A DNA stretch of 64,000 nucleotides from Halostella salina (GTDB taxonomy: Archaea; Halobacteriota; Halobacteria; Halobacteriales; Natronoarchaeaceae), in contig NZ_RCIH01000001.1 of assembly GCF_003675855.1 (NCBI RefSeq), forward strand, positions 310,001 through 374,000, read 5' to 3'. The position numbers were made by a program, and so were the translations under genes. Each line of letters starts with the position of its first letter. Within the stretch, counting starts at the first letter, position 1. The notes beneath the pieces were generated by a model. The model did no database searches, was not told the origin of the DNA, and saw nothing but the letters and a program-made list of their open reading frames with translations. Below, piece by piece: positions 51,595 through 60,402 of the stretch.

Positions 51595-53382
51595 ATGAGT
51601 ACGCTGACGTGGGTGCTCGCCGGCATCGTCGCCTACTGGCTGGTGGTGTTGCTGCTGCGACGCCGCGGCCTGCTGCCCGACTACGTCGGCACGCAGGGGC
51701 CGATCATGACCCTCCACACGAAGCGCGGCCGTGACTTCCTCGACTGGGCCGCCGGCCCGAAGCGGTTCTGGCGCGCCTGGTCGAACTTCGGGATCGGGAT
51801 CGCCCTCGTGTTGATGGTCGGCTCGTTCCTGTTCCTGCTGTTTGGCGCGTTCACGGCGCTCCAGCAGACGGAGACGACGGCGGCCAACCAGCCCCGGAAC
51901 GTGCTGGTCATCCCCGGCGTCAACGACTTCCTCCCGCTGGCGGTCGCCCCGGAGATCGTCACCGGGCTCGCGGTCGGCCTCATCGTCCACGAGGGCGGCC
52001 ACGGCCTGCTCTGTCGCGTTGAGGACATCGAGATCGACTCGATGGGACTGGCCCTGCTCGCCATCATCCCCGTCGGCGCGTTCGTCGAACCCGACGAGGA
52101 GAGCCAGCGGTCGGTCGACCGCGGCGGCCGGACGCGGATGTTCGCCGCCGGCGTCACCAACAACTTCGCCGTGACGGTGATCGCCTTCGCGCTCCTGTTC
52201 GGTCCGGTGGTGGGCTCTATCGGCGTCGCCTCCGGCGCGGCGGTCGGCGGGAGCCTTCAGGGGTCCCCGGCGAAGGCGGCCGACATCGGCTACGGCGACC
52301 GGATCACGGCGGTCGAGGGACAGCCCATCGAGTCGAACGGCGACCTCACGGCCGTCCTCGACAACGAGAGCGCGCGGGAGGTGACGGTGGAGGTCAACGG
52401 CGAGGACCGCCGGACGGTCAGTCGTTCGGTGCTCGTCACCGGCGTCCTCCCCGACGGGCCCGTGGACATCGACCGCGGCGCGACGATACGCGCCGTCAAC
52501 GGGACGCCGGTGTACACGGAGCGTGCCTTCGACGATGCGGTCGCCGAACGGGCGGTCGTCCGCGCCACAGTCGCGGAGAACGACACGGTCCGGAACGTCA
52601 CGTTCCCCGTCGGCGCGTACGCACAGGTCGCCGGGGACGGGCCGCTCGCCGGCACCGAGGCCAGCGCCGGCGACGAACTCGTCATCGTCCGGCTGAACGA
52701 CGACCGGATCACCTCGCTCTCGGACCTGACCGACTGGCTGGACGACACGTCGCCCGGCGACGAGGTCAGGATGGTCGCCTACCGGGGCGGCGAGCGCGTG
52801 ACGTACAACGTCACGCTGGCGGAGCATCCCCGTGACGACACGGGCTTTATCGGCATCACGCGGCTGGCAACCGGAACGACCGGGCTCACGGTCAGCGACT
52901 TCGGCATCCGGGAGTATCCGGCCGGCCAGTTCCTCGGCCTGCTCGGCGGCGACGGCGGTGATGCGATCCCGCTGCTCTCCGGCCCGGTCGCCTCCTTCTT
53001 CGGCAAGGTCGTCTTCACCCTGTTCATGCCGCTGGGGTCGCTCGCCGGCTTCGCGTTCCCCTTCGCGGGCTTTACGAACCCGGTGACGAACTTCTACGTC
53101 GTCGAGGGGCCGCTCGCCTTCCTCGGCGGCGGCGTGTTCGCGCTCGCGAACGTGCTGTTCTGGACCGGCTGGATCAACGTCCAGCTCGGCTTCTTCAACT
53201 GTATCCCGGCGTTCCCGCTGGACGGCGGGCGGATCCTCCGGACGAGCACGGAGGCGGTCGTCTCCAGACTCCCCCTGGAGTCGTCCCACGAACTCACCCG
53301 GACGGTGACGACCACGGTGGGGATGACGATGTTCGTCGCGTTCCTGCTGCTGGTGTTCGGGCCGCAGCTCGTGGCCGGGTAG
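51595..53382 (+). CDS. site-2 protease family (M50) protein with PDZ-like domains
   Basis: 595 residues. The HExxH zinc motif is HEGGH (132-136) in a membrane segment, and the second motif is NCIPAFPLDGGRIL (about 534-547). Between them lies a large extracytoplasmic region with two PDZ-like units (about 230-300 and 355-435: DIGYGDRITAVEGQPIESNG; DELVIVRLNDDRITSLSDL). Several membrane spans flank it. This is an intramembrane protease of the RseP/S2P type with a regulatory PDZ tandem. It starts 84 bp after lysS. Confidence 0.88.
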   Translation: MSTLTWVLAGIVAYWLVVLLLRRRGLLPDYVGTQGPIMTLHTKRGRDFLDWAAGPKRFWRAWSNFGIGIALVLMVGSFLFLLFGAFTALQQTETTAANQPRNVLVIPGVNDFLPLAVAPEIVTGLAVGLIVHEGGHGLLCRVEDIEIDSMGLALLAIIPVGAFVEPDEESQRSVDRGGRTRMFAAGVTNNFAVTVIAFALLFGPVVGSIGVASGAAVGGSLQGSPAKAADIGYGDRITAVEGQPIESNGDLTAVLDNESAREVTVEVNGEDRRTVSRSVLVTGVLPDGPVDIDRGATIRAVNGTPVYTERAFDDAVAERAVVRATVAENDTVRNVTFPVGAYAQVAGDGPLAGTEASAGDELVIVRLNDDRITSLSDLTDWLDDTSPGDEVRMVAYRGGERVTYNVTLAEHPRDDTGFIGITRLATGTTGLTVSDFGIREYPAGQFLGLLGGDGGDAIPLLSGPVASFFGKVVFTLFMPLGSLAGFAFPFAGFTNPVTNFYVVEGPLAFLGGGVFALANVLFWTGWINVQLGFFNCIPAFPLDGGRILRTSTEAVVSRLPLESSHELTRTVTTTVGMTMFVAFLLLVFGPQLVAG

Positions 53383-53403
53383 GGCGACGGCGGCCGACCG
53401 CCG

Positions 53404-53922
53404 TCAGTCGGGGTCGATCCCGTGGCGCTCGTTGAACGCCTCGGGCGTCTCCTCGATCCGGTCGAACTCGTCGAAGTAGTGTTCGTGATGGCGGATCATC
53501 TGCTCGACGATCCAGGCGCTGAACTCCTCGTCGAACCGCCAGGCGTTCTCGACGGGCGGCACGTCGAACCGGTCGTCGGTGGCGAAGCCGACGTACACGT
53601 GGTAGAACCCGAGGATCACGTCGGCGAACTCCTTTGCCTTGTCGGCGCTCTCCTCGCGCTTCTCGGTCAGTTCCTCGCGGCCGTCGTCGGTGAGTTCGAA
53701 GTACTTGCGGTCGGGTTCGTCCTCTCGCTCGATGCGCTCGGCCCAGCCCTTCTCTTCGAACTTGTAGAGAATGGGGTAGACGGAGCCGTACGACGGCTCC
53801 CAGTGGCCGCCGCTTATCTCCTCTATCTCCTTTAGAATCTCGTATCCGTACCGCGGTTTCTCCGCCAGCAGTTCGAGCACGACGTACGAGATCAGGCCTT
53901 TCGGCGGACCGCTCTTCCGCAT
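53404..53922 (-). CDS. PadR family transcriptional regulator
   Basis: 172 residues. The winged helix is VVLELLAEKPRYGYEILKEI followed by the wing (SYGSVYPILYKFEEKGWAER), and the C-terminal helical dimerisation part extends to DPD. The extra about 60 residues after the DNA-binding domain are typical of the two-domain PadR type. Target genes are unknown, and the neighbours are a convergent M50 protease and a small membrane protein. A T-rich patch (53946-53954) lies about 26-32 nt upstream of the ATG. Confidence 0.88.
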   Translation of the reverse strand: MRKSGPPKGLISYVVLELLAEKPRYGYEILKEIEEISGGHWEPSYGSVYPILYKFEEKGWAERIEREDEPDRKYFELTDDGREELTEKREESADKAKEFADVILGFYHVYVGFATDDRFDVPPVENAWRFDEEFSAWIVEQMIRHHEHYFDEFDRIEETPEAFNERHGIDPD

Positions 53923-53985
53923 TGGCGGCTCTTTCCCGTGGTGCGGGTGAAAGGGTTTCGGTCACTCCCGGCCGCGGGCCGCGGA

Positions 53986-54453
53986 TCAGCCGCCGCGGTC
54001 CCCCTGGTCGGTGCCGGTCGCGTCGTCCGCCCTCTCCGTGTCGGGCTCGTCGGCGTCAGTCCTGTCAGCATCGGTTTCGTCGGCCATTCCGGCAGCGTCG
54101 GCGGTCTCGCCGGCCGCCGTCCCCTCGTCGTCGGTCGCCGTCCCGCCTGCCGGACCGTCCGAGCGAGGCGTCGTCCCGGACGCCGGAGCGCGGTCCCGAC
54201 CGTCCAGCTGAAGCGCCCGGCGGACGACGTACAGGAGGACGACGCCGCTTCCGACCGCGAGGACGAACTGGGTCGCCAGCGCGAACAGCCCGCCGAGCGC
54301 GGTCGGGCCGGCCAGTGTGGCAAGGGAAAACGGGAGGACGGCGACGCCGACGACGAGTACGACGAGCTTGGCGATCGGTATCGCCTCGTACATGATGCGG
54401 TCGAAGTCCAGTTCGCCCGTCTCCGGCTCGATGAACGGCGGCGTGGAGGGCAT
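53986..54453 (-). CDS. haloarchaeal membrane protein with acidic cytoplasmic tail
   Basis: 155 residues. Two hydrophobic spans (about residues 28-50 and 55-80) follow an N-terminal stretch reading PPFIEPETGELDFDRIMYEA. The C-terminal half is disordered and rich in Asp, Thr, Gly and Ala. The FDRIMYEAIPIAKL start is a recognisable but unnamed haloarchaeal family pattern. It lies between a PadR gene and the HemQ-type gene, minus strand, no visible catalytic motif. Confidence 0.6.
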   Translation of the reverse strand: MPSTPPFIEPETGELDFDRIMYEAIPIAKLVVLVVGVAVLPFSLATLAGPTALGGLFALATQFVLAVGSGVVLLYVVRRALQLDGRDRAPASGTTPRSDGPAGGTATDDEGTAAGETADAAGMADETDADRTDADEPDTERADDATGTDQGDRGG

Positions 54454-54570
54454 CGCCCGACCGTTCAGTCCGCCGGAGTATCAGCTTTGTCACTGGACCG
54501 CGGTGCGTGGCCGACTCTGGCGGCGCGAACGAACGGTAAGGTCCTTACTCCACGCGTCCGAACCGCCGGT

Positions 54571-56325
54571 ATGGACCGACGCGACCCGCCGCCGACCGAA
54601 GAGGGCTGGTACGTGCTCCACGACCTCCGGACGATCGACTGGGACGCCTGGCGCGAGGCGTCCGCCCGGAAGCAGGAGCGCGCAGTCGACGAGGGCGTCG
54701 AGTATCTGGAGGGCGTCACGGGCGTCGACGGGGACGACGGCGACTCCGCCGTCTTCAGCGTCGTCGGGCACAAGGCCGACCTCATGCTCGTCCACCTGCG
54801 CCCGACGCTGGACGACCTGAACGCCCTCGAACGGCGCTTCGAGGGCACTGCCCTCGCCGAGTTCACCGAGCGCGCCAGCTCCTACGTCTCCGTCACGGAG
54901 GCATCGGGCTACACCGAGCGCGCCCGCGACTACTTCGACGGCGAAGTCGACGAGGACTCCGGCCTCGCCCAGTACATCCAGGCGCGGCTCCACCCCGACC
55001 TCCCCGACGCTGGCTACGTCAGCTTCTACCCGATGAGCAAGCGCCGGGACCCCGAGTACAACTGGTACGACCTGCCCTTCGACGAGCGTGCCGAGCACAT
55101 GGAGCGCCACGGCGACATCGGCCGGGAGTACGCCGGCAAGGTGTCCCAGATCATCTCCGGCAGCGTCGGCCTGGACGACTGGGAGTGGGGGGTCACGCTG
55201 TTCGGCGACGACCTGACCGACGTGAAGGACCTGCTGTACGAGATGCGGTTCGACCCCTCCTCGTCGAAGTTCGCCGAGTTCGGCCAGTTCTACGTCGGCC
55301 GCCGGTTCCCGCCCGGCGACCTCGACGCGCTGCTGGCCGGCGAGCAGGTGCCGACCGACGAGGGCGACGACGCCGACGCCGCTGGCGACTCGGCCGTCAC
55401 CGCGGCACTCGACGCGCTCGGCGTCGACGCCGACGCGCCCGACGGCGCACACGGCCTGGTCCTGCGCTCGGACGCCGACGCCGAGGCGGTCCGCGAGGAG
55501 GTCGACGGCCTCCGGGGCAACTTCGAACACTACGACACGCACATTCTGACCGAGGTCCACGCGGACGACGACGGGACGGCGGTCGTCTCGCTGTGGGAGA
55601 CCGAGAGCGCCGCCGACACGGCGCAGGGCTTCCTCGAGGAACTGCCGGGCGTGACCGACACGACTGCCGGCCCGCTCGCGGGCGACGGCGGTGCCGACGC
55701 GACTGACGACGAGGACGACGAGGGCGACGCCGAGAGCATCCGCGAGGAGCTCGCGGATCTGGACATCTACGCGGGCAAGCCCCACGGCGAGGACGTGTAC
55801 GCGCTGACGCTGTACTCCGAGGCCGACCCGGAGGAACTCCAGACGGAGGTCGACGACCTCTCGGACGGGTTCGACCGCTACGACACCCACATCAAAACCG
55901 CCGTCTACAAGGCCGAAGGCGCTGATCCGGCGGTCGTCTCCCTGTGGGAAACCGAGAGCGCCGCCGACACCGCCAGCGACTTCCTCGCCGACCTGCCCGG
56001 GATCGTCCGGCAGGCCGGCGACAGGGCGGACGACGACGATACCGCCTTCGGCACGATGGGGATGTTCTACACCGTCAAGCCAGACTACCGCGAGGAGTTC
56101 GGCGACCAGTTCGAGACGGTCGGCGAGCTGCTGGCCGACATGGATGGCCACCGCGAGACGAACCTCTACGAGAACCGCGAGGACGAAAACGACATGTTCA
56201 TCGCCTCCCGCTGGGACTCGAAGGAGGACGCGATGGCCTTCTTCCGGAGCGACGCCTTCGGCGACACCGTCGAGTGGGGCCGCGACGTGCTCGCCGACCG
56301 ACCGCGCCACGTGTTCCTGGCGTAG
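54571..56325 (+). CDS. multi-domain HemQ/chlorite dismutase-like protein with duplicated middle domain
   Basis: 584 residues. Residues 1 to about 255 are a HemQ/Cld-type coproheme-binding domain with ERHGDIGREYAGKVSQI (proximal ligand probably His180) and GLDDWEWGVTLFGDDL. Two roughly 85-residue copies follow (about 290-370 and 388-475), each ending YDTHI...VVSLWETESAADTA...LPG. The C-terminal about 95 residues form an antibiotic-biosynthesis-monooxygenase-like domain (GMFYTVKPDYREEFGDQFE). HemQ in archaea is thought to work in heme synthesis; the middle copies have no known role. Start at ATG 54571. Confidence 0.85.
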   Translation: MDRRDPPPTEEGWYVLHDLRTIDWDAWREASARKQERAVDEGVEYLEGVTGVDGDDGDSAVFSVVGHKADLMLVHLRPTLDDLNALERRFEGTALAEFTERASSYVSVTEASGYTERARDYFDGEVDEDSGLAQYIQARLHPDLPDAGYVSFYPMSKRRDPEYNWYDLPFDERAEHMERHGDIGREYAGKVSQIISGSVGLDDWEWGVTLFGDDLTDVKDLLYEMRFDPSSSKFAEFGQFYVGRRFPPGDLDALLAGEQVPTDEGDDADAAGDSAVTAALDALGVDADAPDGAHGLVLRSDADAEAVREEVDGLRGNFEHYDTHILTEVHADDDGTAVVSLWETESAADTAQGFLEELPGVTDTTAGPLAGDGGADATDDEDDEGDAESIREELADLDIYAGKPHGEDVYALTLYSEADPEELQTEVDDLSDGFDRYDTHIKTAVYKAEGADPAVVSLWETESAADTASDFLADLPGIVRQAGDRADDDDTAFGTMGMFYTVKPDYREEFGDQFETVGELLADMDGHRETNLYENREDENDMFIASRWDSKEDAMAFFRSDAFGDTVEWGRDVLADRPRHVFLA

Positions 56326-56331
56326 CGCCGG

Positions 56332-57396
56332 TCAGGCGTCGGCCAGCGGGAGCGCGACGTTGAACACGCTCCCCTGATTCCCGTTGTCCTCGACCCATAT
56401 CTCGCCGCCGTACCCCTCGACCAGCGTCCGTGCGAGATAGAGACCGAGCCCCGTCCCCGGGCTCTCCAGCCCCTTCTCGCCGCGCCCGAAGATCACCTCC
56501 TTCCGGTCGTCGGGCACCGACGGGCCGTTGTCCGCGACCGTCACGAGGGCGACGCCGTCGCGGACCGCGACCGCGACCGCGATCTCGGGGAGGTCGGTGT
56601 CGTTGTGGACGACCGCGTTCTGCAGGAGGTTGTGGAAGACGGATTCGAGCATGTCGTCCGCGCTGACCCGTACGTTCTGTCCGAGACCGTAGGCGGTGAT
56701 CGCGACGCGGTCGTGTTTCGCACGGACCGTCTCGACCGCCGACCCGACCACGTCGGTCACCGACACCGGCCGGCGCTCGGGACCGTCCTCGAGCATCGTG
56801 TTGGTGAGGTCCCGAGCGGTCGTCGTGAGTTCGATCGCCTCCGTCACCGACAGCAGGATGTCGTCGAGATGGTCCGCACCCTCGTCGTCGACGTGGTCCG
56901 CCAGCATCTCGGCCCGCCCGCGAACGATCTGCATCTCGTTGCGGAGGTCGTGGCGGACCACCTGGTTCAGCATCTCCAGCTTCTCCCGCTTTCGCTCCCG
57001 CTCCTCGCGCCGCCGCCGCTGCTCGGTGATGTCGCGGACGAACCCGCCGGTGCTGACCATCTCGCCGTCCTCGTAGATCGGCTCGCCGTAGGCCCACACC
57101 CACCGACCGTACTCCTCGTCGGGGTTGACGCGGTACTCCAGTTCCGTGGATTCCTCGTTAGCCATCTCCATCATCGCCTCCCGGACGCGCTCGCGGTCGT
57201 CCGGGTGGACGCCGTCGAGGAAGTTCGTCGGATCGTCGTACACGCGCTCTCGCGACAGTCCCCAGATGTCCTCGAAGGCGTCGCTGACGTACAGCGTCTC
57301 AGACCAGTCCGGGCCGGTCAGGTAGATGCAGTCGGGGCTACTCTGTCCGAGTTGGTCGAGCAGCTGTTTCGCCTCGACGGGGGCCAGTCCGTCCAT
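56332..57396 (-). CDS. PAS domain sensor histidine kinase
   Basis: 354 residues, no membrane segment, so a soluble kinase. A PAS domain (about 15-125, PDCIYLTGPDWSETLYVSDA; ELEYRVNPDEEYGRWVWAYG) is followed by a HisKA-type dimerisation helix with His149 in VVRHDLRNEMQIVRG, and an ATPase domain with N box FHNLLQNAVVHND, G1 box VADNGPSVP and GTGLGLYLARTL. It probably phosphorylates an unlinked response regulator. A long palindrome lies 45 nt upstream of its ATG. Confidence 0.92.
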   Translation of the reverse strand: MDGLAPVEAKQLLDQLGQSSPDCIYLTGPDWSETLYVSDAFEDIWGLSRERVYDDPTNFLDGVHPDDRERVREAMMEMANEESTELEYRVNPDEEYGRWVWAYGEPIYEDGEMVSTGGFVRDITEQRRRREERERKREKLEMLNQVVRHDLRNEMQIVRGRAEMLADHVDDEGADHLDDILLSVTEAIELTTTARDLTNTMLEDGPERRPVSVTDVVGSAVETVRAKHDRVAITAYGLGQNVRVSADDMLESVFHNLLQNAVVHNDTDLPEIAVAVAVRDGVALVTVADNGPSVPDDRKEVIFGRGEKGLESPGTGLGLYLARTLVEGYGGEIWVEDNGNQGSVFNVALPLADA

Positions 57397-57440
57397 TTTC
57401 TAGACAGTATGACCATCGCTACAAAAACCCGATGGCCCTC

Positions 57441-57521
57441 ATAGTGTTTATTCTCACTGTTTACCGGTGCTCGCCGTCACTGTACAGGCGAGCACCGGTA
57501 ATTGGCGAGAATAAACACTAT
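57441..57521. repeat. 81-nt two-stem palindrome at a stop codon (element B)
   Basis: Outer stem ATAGTGTTTATTCTC (57441-57455) with GAGAATAAACACTAT (57507-57521), 15 perfect pairs; 5x5 internal loop; inner stem 57461-57475 with 57487-57501, 15 perfect pairs; 11-nt loop. It starts at the last base of the TGA stop of the HVO_2922-type gene and precedes the kinase ATG by 44 nt. Compared with the element at 29036, three outer-stem pairs changed in a compensatory way. Confidence 0.82.
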
Positions 57522-58045
57522 CACTCCGGGACCAGTTCCACCTCGCCGCCGGGTGCGTTTGCCTGCACGCTCCGGAGCCCCTGCTCGGCGTTCCGCCTCG
57601 AGGAGTAGCCCTGCCCGCCGTCGGCGATGACGTTGCCGTTGTCGTGGCGGAGCCGCCAGCGCCAGTCCCCCGCCCGGTCGCGGTACAGTTCGAACCGCGC
57701 CTTCGACTCCTCGACGGTCGGCTGTTCGTCGGCGAACGGGTCCGCCGGAAGCGCATCCGCCGGCTCGCGGTCGGTCTGTGCGTCGGCCGTCCCCTCGGCG
57801 CGCTCGGCGAGGTCGACCCCCTCGACCGCCCGGTCGACGTCCGGCGGCGATTCACGCTCGTCGCTCCCGACGGCGTCCTCGACCGCGGCCGCGACCGTTT
57901 CCGCGTCGACCCGCAACACGCCGTCGACGCCCGGGGCCGAGAGGTCCGTCGTCACCGTCCCGTCCCCCGCCGAGGCCAGTTCGAGTTCGTTCTCGTCGAC
58001 TTCGACCTCAAGCGTCGCCGAGACGCTGACCGTGTTCTCACCCAT
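57521..58045 (-). CDS. HVO_2922/DUF1508 family protein
   Basis: 174 residues from ATG 58045. The C-terminal about 60 residues (ESKARFELYRDRAGDWRWRL, RHDNGNVIADGGQGYSSRR) are a YegP/DUF1508 unit of the haloarchaeal HVO_2922 type, a small beta-rich fold of unknown function. The N-terminal part (SVSATLEVEVDENELELAS) is acidic. A TATA-like GGTTAACC (58070-58077) lies 25-32 nt upstream. The next 266 bp (58046-58311) hold no supportable gene. Confidence 0.85.
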   Translation of the reverse strand: MGENTVSVSATLEVEVDENELELASAGDGTVTTDLSAPGVDGVLRVDAETVAAAVEDAVGSDERESPPDVDRAVEGVDLAERAEGTADAQTDREPADALPADPFADEQPTVEESKARFELYRDRAGDWRWRLRHDNGNVIADGGQGYSSRRNAEQGLRSVQANAPGGEVELVPE

Positions 58046-58311
58046 GCGTACTACTGGGTCGACGACGGGGTTAACCGTTCGCCCGGCGTGAAGTGAAAGT
58101 GAAAATCCGGAGGGGAACCGATTCGCAGTCGTGCGGTTTCGATCGGAAACGGTGGGGTTCGGGATCCGGTGTGCGATCCGGGACGTTCGTCCGTTCAGTC
58201 CCCGATGCAAAAGTACAGGAGATCACGGTCTCGCGACGGGACGCTCAACCGATTAATCTCCTGCACTCACGAGCGCCGCGACCGCAGGTTCGGGATGAAA
58301 CCCTCACCCGT

Positions 58312-59370
58312 TCAGTCGCCGGCGCTCACCTTCTCCACGTCTGCCGCCTCGATGTCCTCGCCGCCGACCGACGACCGGAGGGCGTCCATCCCGTCGTCGC
58401 GGTCGACTCCGAAGTTGTCCTCGTGGAGGTCGGCGACGCGGGCCATCTCCTCGTCGCTCATCGCCGGCGTGTCCGGGGCGGCGGCCCACTCGTCGATGTC
58501 GTCGGTCGTGCGGAACGTCGGCGTCACGCTGGCGACCTCGTCGTGACCGAGCAGCCACTGGATGGCGGCCTGGCCCATCGTGCGCTCGCCGTCGCGTTCG
58601 AGGAAGCGCAGCGCGTCGACCTTCTCCCAGCCCGTCTCGTACCACTCGTCGGGGCGGTAGGCGCGGTGGTCGCCCTCGCCCAGCTCCGTCTCCGGGGTGA
58701 CCTGCTCGTTCAGCAGGCCCGAGGAGTGGGGGACGCGGGGGAGCAGGCTCGTGTCGGCGTCCAGTTCGCGGATGGTGTCGAGGAAGTGCTGGCCGGGAGC
58801 CTGTTCGAGCACGTTGAACACGACCTGCACGGCGTCGAACTCCTCCTCGACCGCGCGGTCGCCCTCGGCGAGCCAGCCGATGGAGGGGCCGAGCGCCCAG
58901 CCGACCGCGTCGACAACGTCCTCCTCCCGGAGTTCGTCCAGCGTCTCCAGCACGTCGTGGTCGACCTCGTCGACGTTGGCGTTGTGGAGCATCAGCAGGT
59001 CGAGACGCTCCATCCCGAGGCGGTCGAGGCTGCGGTCGACGGCGGTGCGGATCCACTCGCCGTCCATCCGTTTCGGCAGTTCGCCGTGGCCGGCCTGCGG
59101 GTTGTTGTAGAAGTCGTAGCCGACCTTGGTGCCGAGCGTCACCTCGCCGCGGCGGTCACGGAGCGCCTGGCCGACCAGCTCCTCGCTGTCGCCGTGGCCG
59201 TACACGTCGCCGGTGTCGAAGAACGTGACGCCCGCATCGAGCGCGTGGTGAATCATCTCGACGGCCTGCTCCTCGCTGCGGTCGCCCCACCAGTCCGTGC
59301 CGACGACCCACGCGCCGAACCCGACTTCGCTGACCTCGACGCCCGAATCGCCCAGCGTTCGGTAGTTCAT
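58312..59370 (-). CDS. aldo/keto reductase
   Basis: 352 residues from ATG 59370. The catalytic set of the AKR barrel is visible: Asp52 and Tyr57 in FFDTGDVYGHG, Lys82 in TLGTKVGYD and a His in LLMLHNANVD. The C-terminal part (SDEEMARVADLHEDNFGVDR) contacts NADP(H) in relatives. It is an oxidoreductase of unknown substrate. Divergent from the acyltransferase gene across 126 bp. A longer in-frame start at 59472 is not supported by conserved sequence. Confidence 0.9.
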   Translation of the reverse strand: MNYRTLGDSGVEVSEVGFGAWVVGTDWWGDRSEEQAVEMIHHALDAGVTFFDTGDVYGHGDSEELVGQALRDRRGEVTLGTKVGYDFYNNPQAGHGELPKRMDGEWIRTAVDRSLDRLGMERLDLLMLHNANVDEVDHDVLETLDELREEDVVDAVGWALGPSIGWLAEGDRAVEEEFDAVQVVFNVLEQAPGQHFLDTIRELDADTSLLPRVPHSSGLLNEQVTPETELGEGDHRAYRPDEWYETGWEKVDALRFLERDGERTMGQAAIQWLLGHDEVASVTPTFRTTDDIDEWAAAPDTPAMSDEEMARVADLHEDNFGVDRDDGMDALRSSVGGEDIEAADVEKVSAGD

Positions 59371-59496
59371 ATTCGGTCGTTTGGAGCGTGGCCACTTAGC
59401 GGGTGCGGATCCCGTGTGGGCCGTGCCCCGCCGCCCTCTGGTGCCGACCACACACAACCGAATCCATTTCAACGCGGCCCGCCAACGTGCTGGTCA

Positions 59497-60402
59497 ATGA
59501 CGAAGCGACACGTCTCGCTCCCGGCGGAGGCGGACGAGGGGGTCACGGCGTTCATCGAGGAGGTCGACGAGCGGCTGTCCGGCGACGAGGACACCTGCAC
59601 CGTCGTGCAGGACGTGCTGGTCGACCTCTACGGGGACCGCGAGGCGTACGAGCGCTGGCAGTCCGGCAAGGACGTGTCCAACGCCGAGCGCGTCCGCCTG
59701 CAGGGGTACGATCCGTGCAACGCGACGCTGGAGTCGGAGTACTACGCCGAGAAGGACGAGGAGCGCTTCGAGCGCTCGAAACACCTCCAGTGGCTCTGGC
59801 GGCAGTTCGACGCGACGCCGATGGCGGACAACGTCGAGTTCGCGCTGCGCTTCCGCCGGATGCTCGCCGACCACCTGTTCGACGACTGTGGGGAGAACTG
59901 CCGCTTCTTCAAGGGGATCACGTTCACCTACGGCCACAACATCACGGTCGGCGACAACGTGGTCGTCCACGACGACGTGCATCTGGACGACCGCGGGAAA
60001 CTCACGGTCGGCGACCGCGTCTCGATCAGCGACGGCGTCCACGTGTACAGCCACGACCACGACGTGGTCGACCAGACCGAAGTGCGCAACTACCACACGG
60101 TCATCGAGGACGACGCCCGCGTCACCTACGACGCGATGGTGCGGGCCGGCAACAGGGTCGGCCGGAACGCCGTCGTCGGCGCGCGCGGCGTCGTCCAGTC
60201 CGACGTGCCGGCCCACCACATCGCCGTCGGGATGCCGGCAAAGAGCATCAAGGTCAAGCCGGGCTGGGAGGACGAAGCGGTTCCGCTGGAGGGAGCGAAC
60301 GAGAACCGCCAGGAGGAGCGCCGCATCGAGTACGACCTGGACGACGGGATCGACGTGTTCGACGAGTTCGACCGGAACCTGTCGCCGCCGGGTCAGCGGT
60401 AG
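59497..60402 (+). CDS. hexapeptide-repeat acyltransferase
   Basis: 301 residues from ATG 59497. An N-terminal region of about 140 residues with Cys-containing DDCGENCRFFKG leads into a left-handed parallel beta-helix (YGHNITVGDNVVVHDDVHLD, KLTVGDRVSISDGVHVYSHD, AMVRAGNRVGRNAVVGARGV). VPAHHIAVGMPAKSIKVKPG is typical of sugar or maltose-O-acetyltransferase relatives. The acceptor is unknown. It ends overlapping the convergent sulfotransferase-like gene by 10 bp. Confidence 0.85.
   Translation: MTKRHVSLPAEADEGVTAFIEEVDERLSGDEDTCTVVQDVLVDLYGDREAYERWQSGKDVSNAERVRLQGYDPCNATLESEYYAEKDEERFERSKHLQWLWRQFDATPMADNVEFALRFRRMLADHLFDDCGENCRFFKGITFTYGHNITVGDNVVVHDDVHLDDRGKLTVGDRVSISDGVHVYSHDHDVVDQTEVRNYHTVIEDDARVTYDAMVRAGNRVGRNAVVGARGVVQSDVPAHHIAVGMPAKSIKVKPGWEDEAVPLEGANENRQEERRIEYDLDDGIDVFDEFDRNLSPPGQR

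Noticed and set aside
49744-53289. A 1181-codon open frame on the minus strand, opposite lysS and the M50-PDZ gene
   Set aside because: It lies fully antisense to two well-supported genes, and its translation is a low-complexity Arg/Asp/Val-rich mix. High GC keeps stop codons rare in antisense frames.
58046-58311. A possible gene in the gap before the aldo/keto reductase end
   Set aside because: Frames are short and lack family features; only an 8-bp inverted repeat (CAGGAGAT...ATCTCCTG) was seen, with a spacer too long for a simple hairpin.
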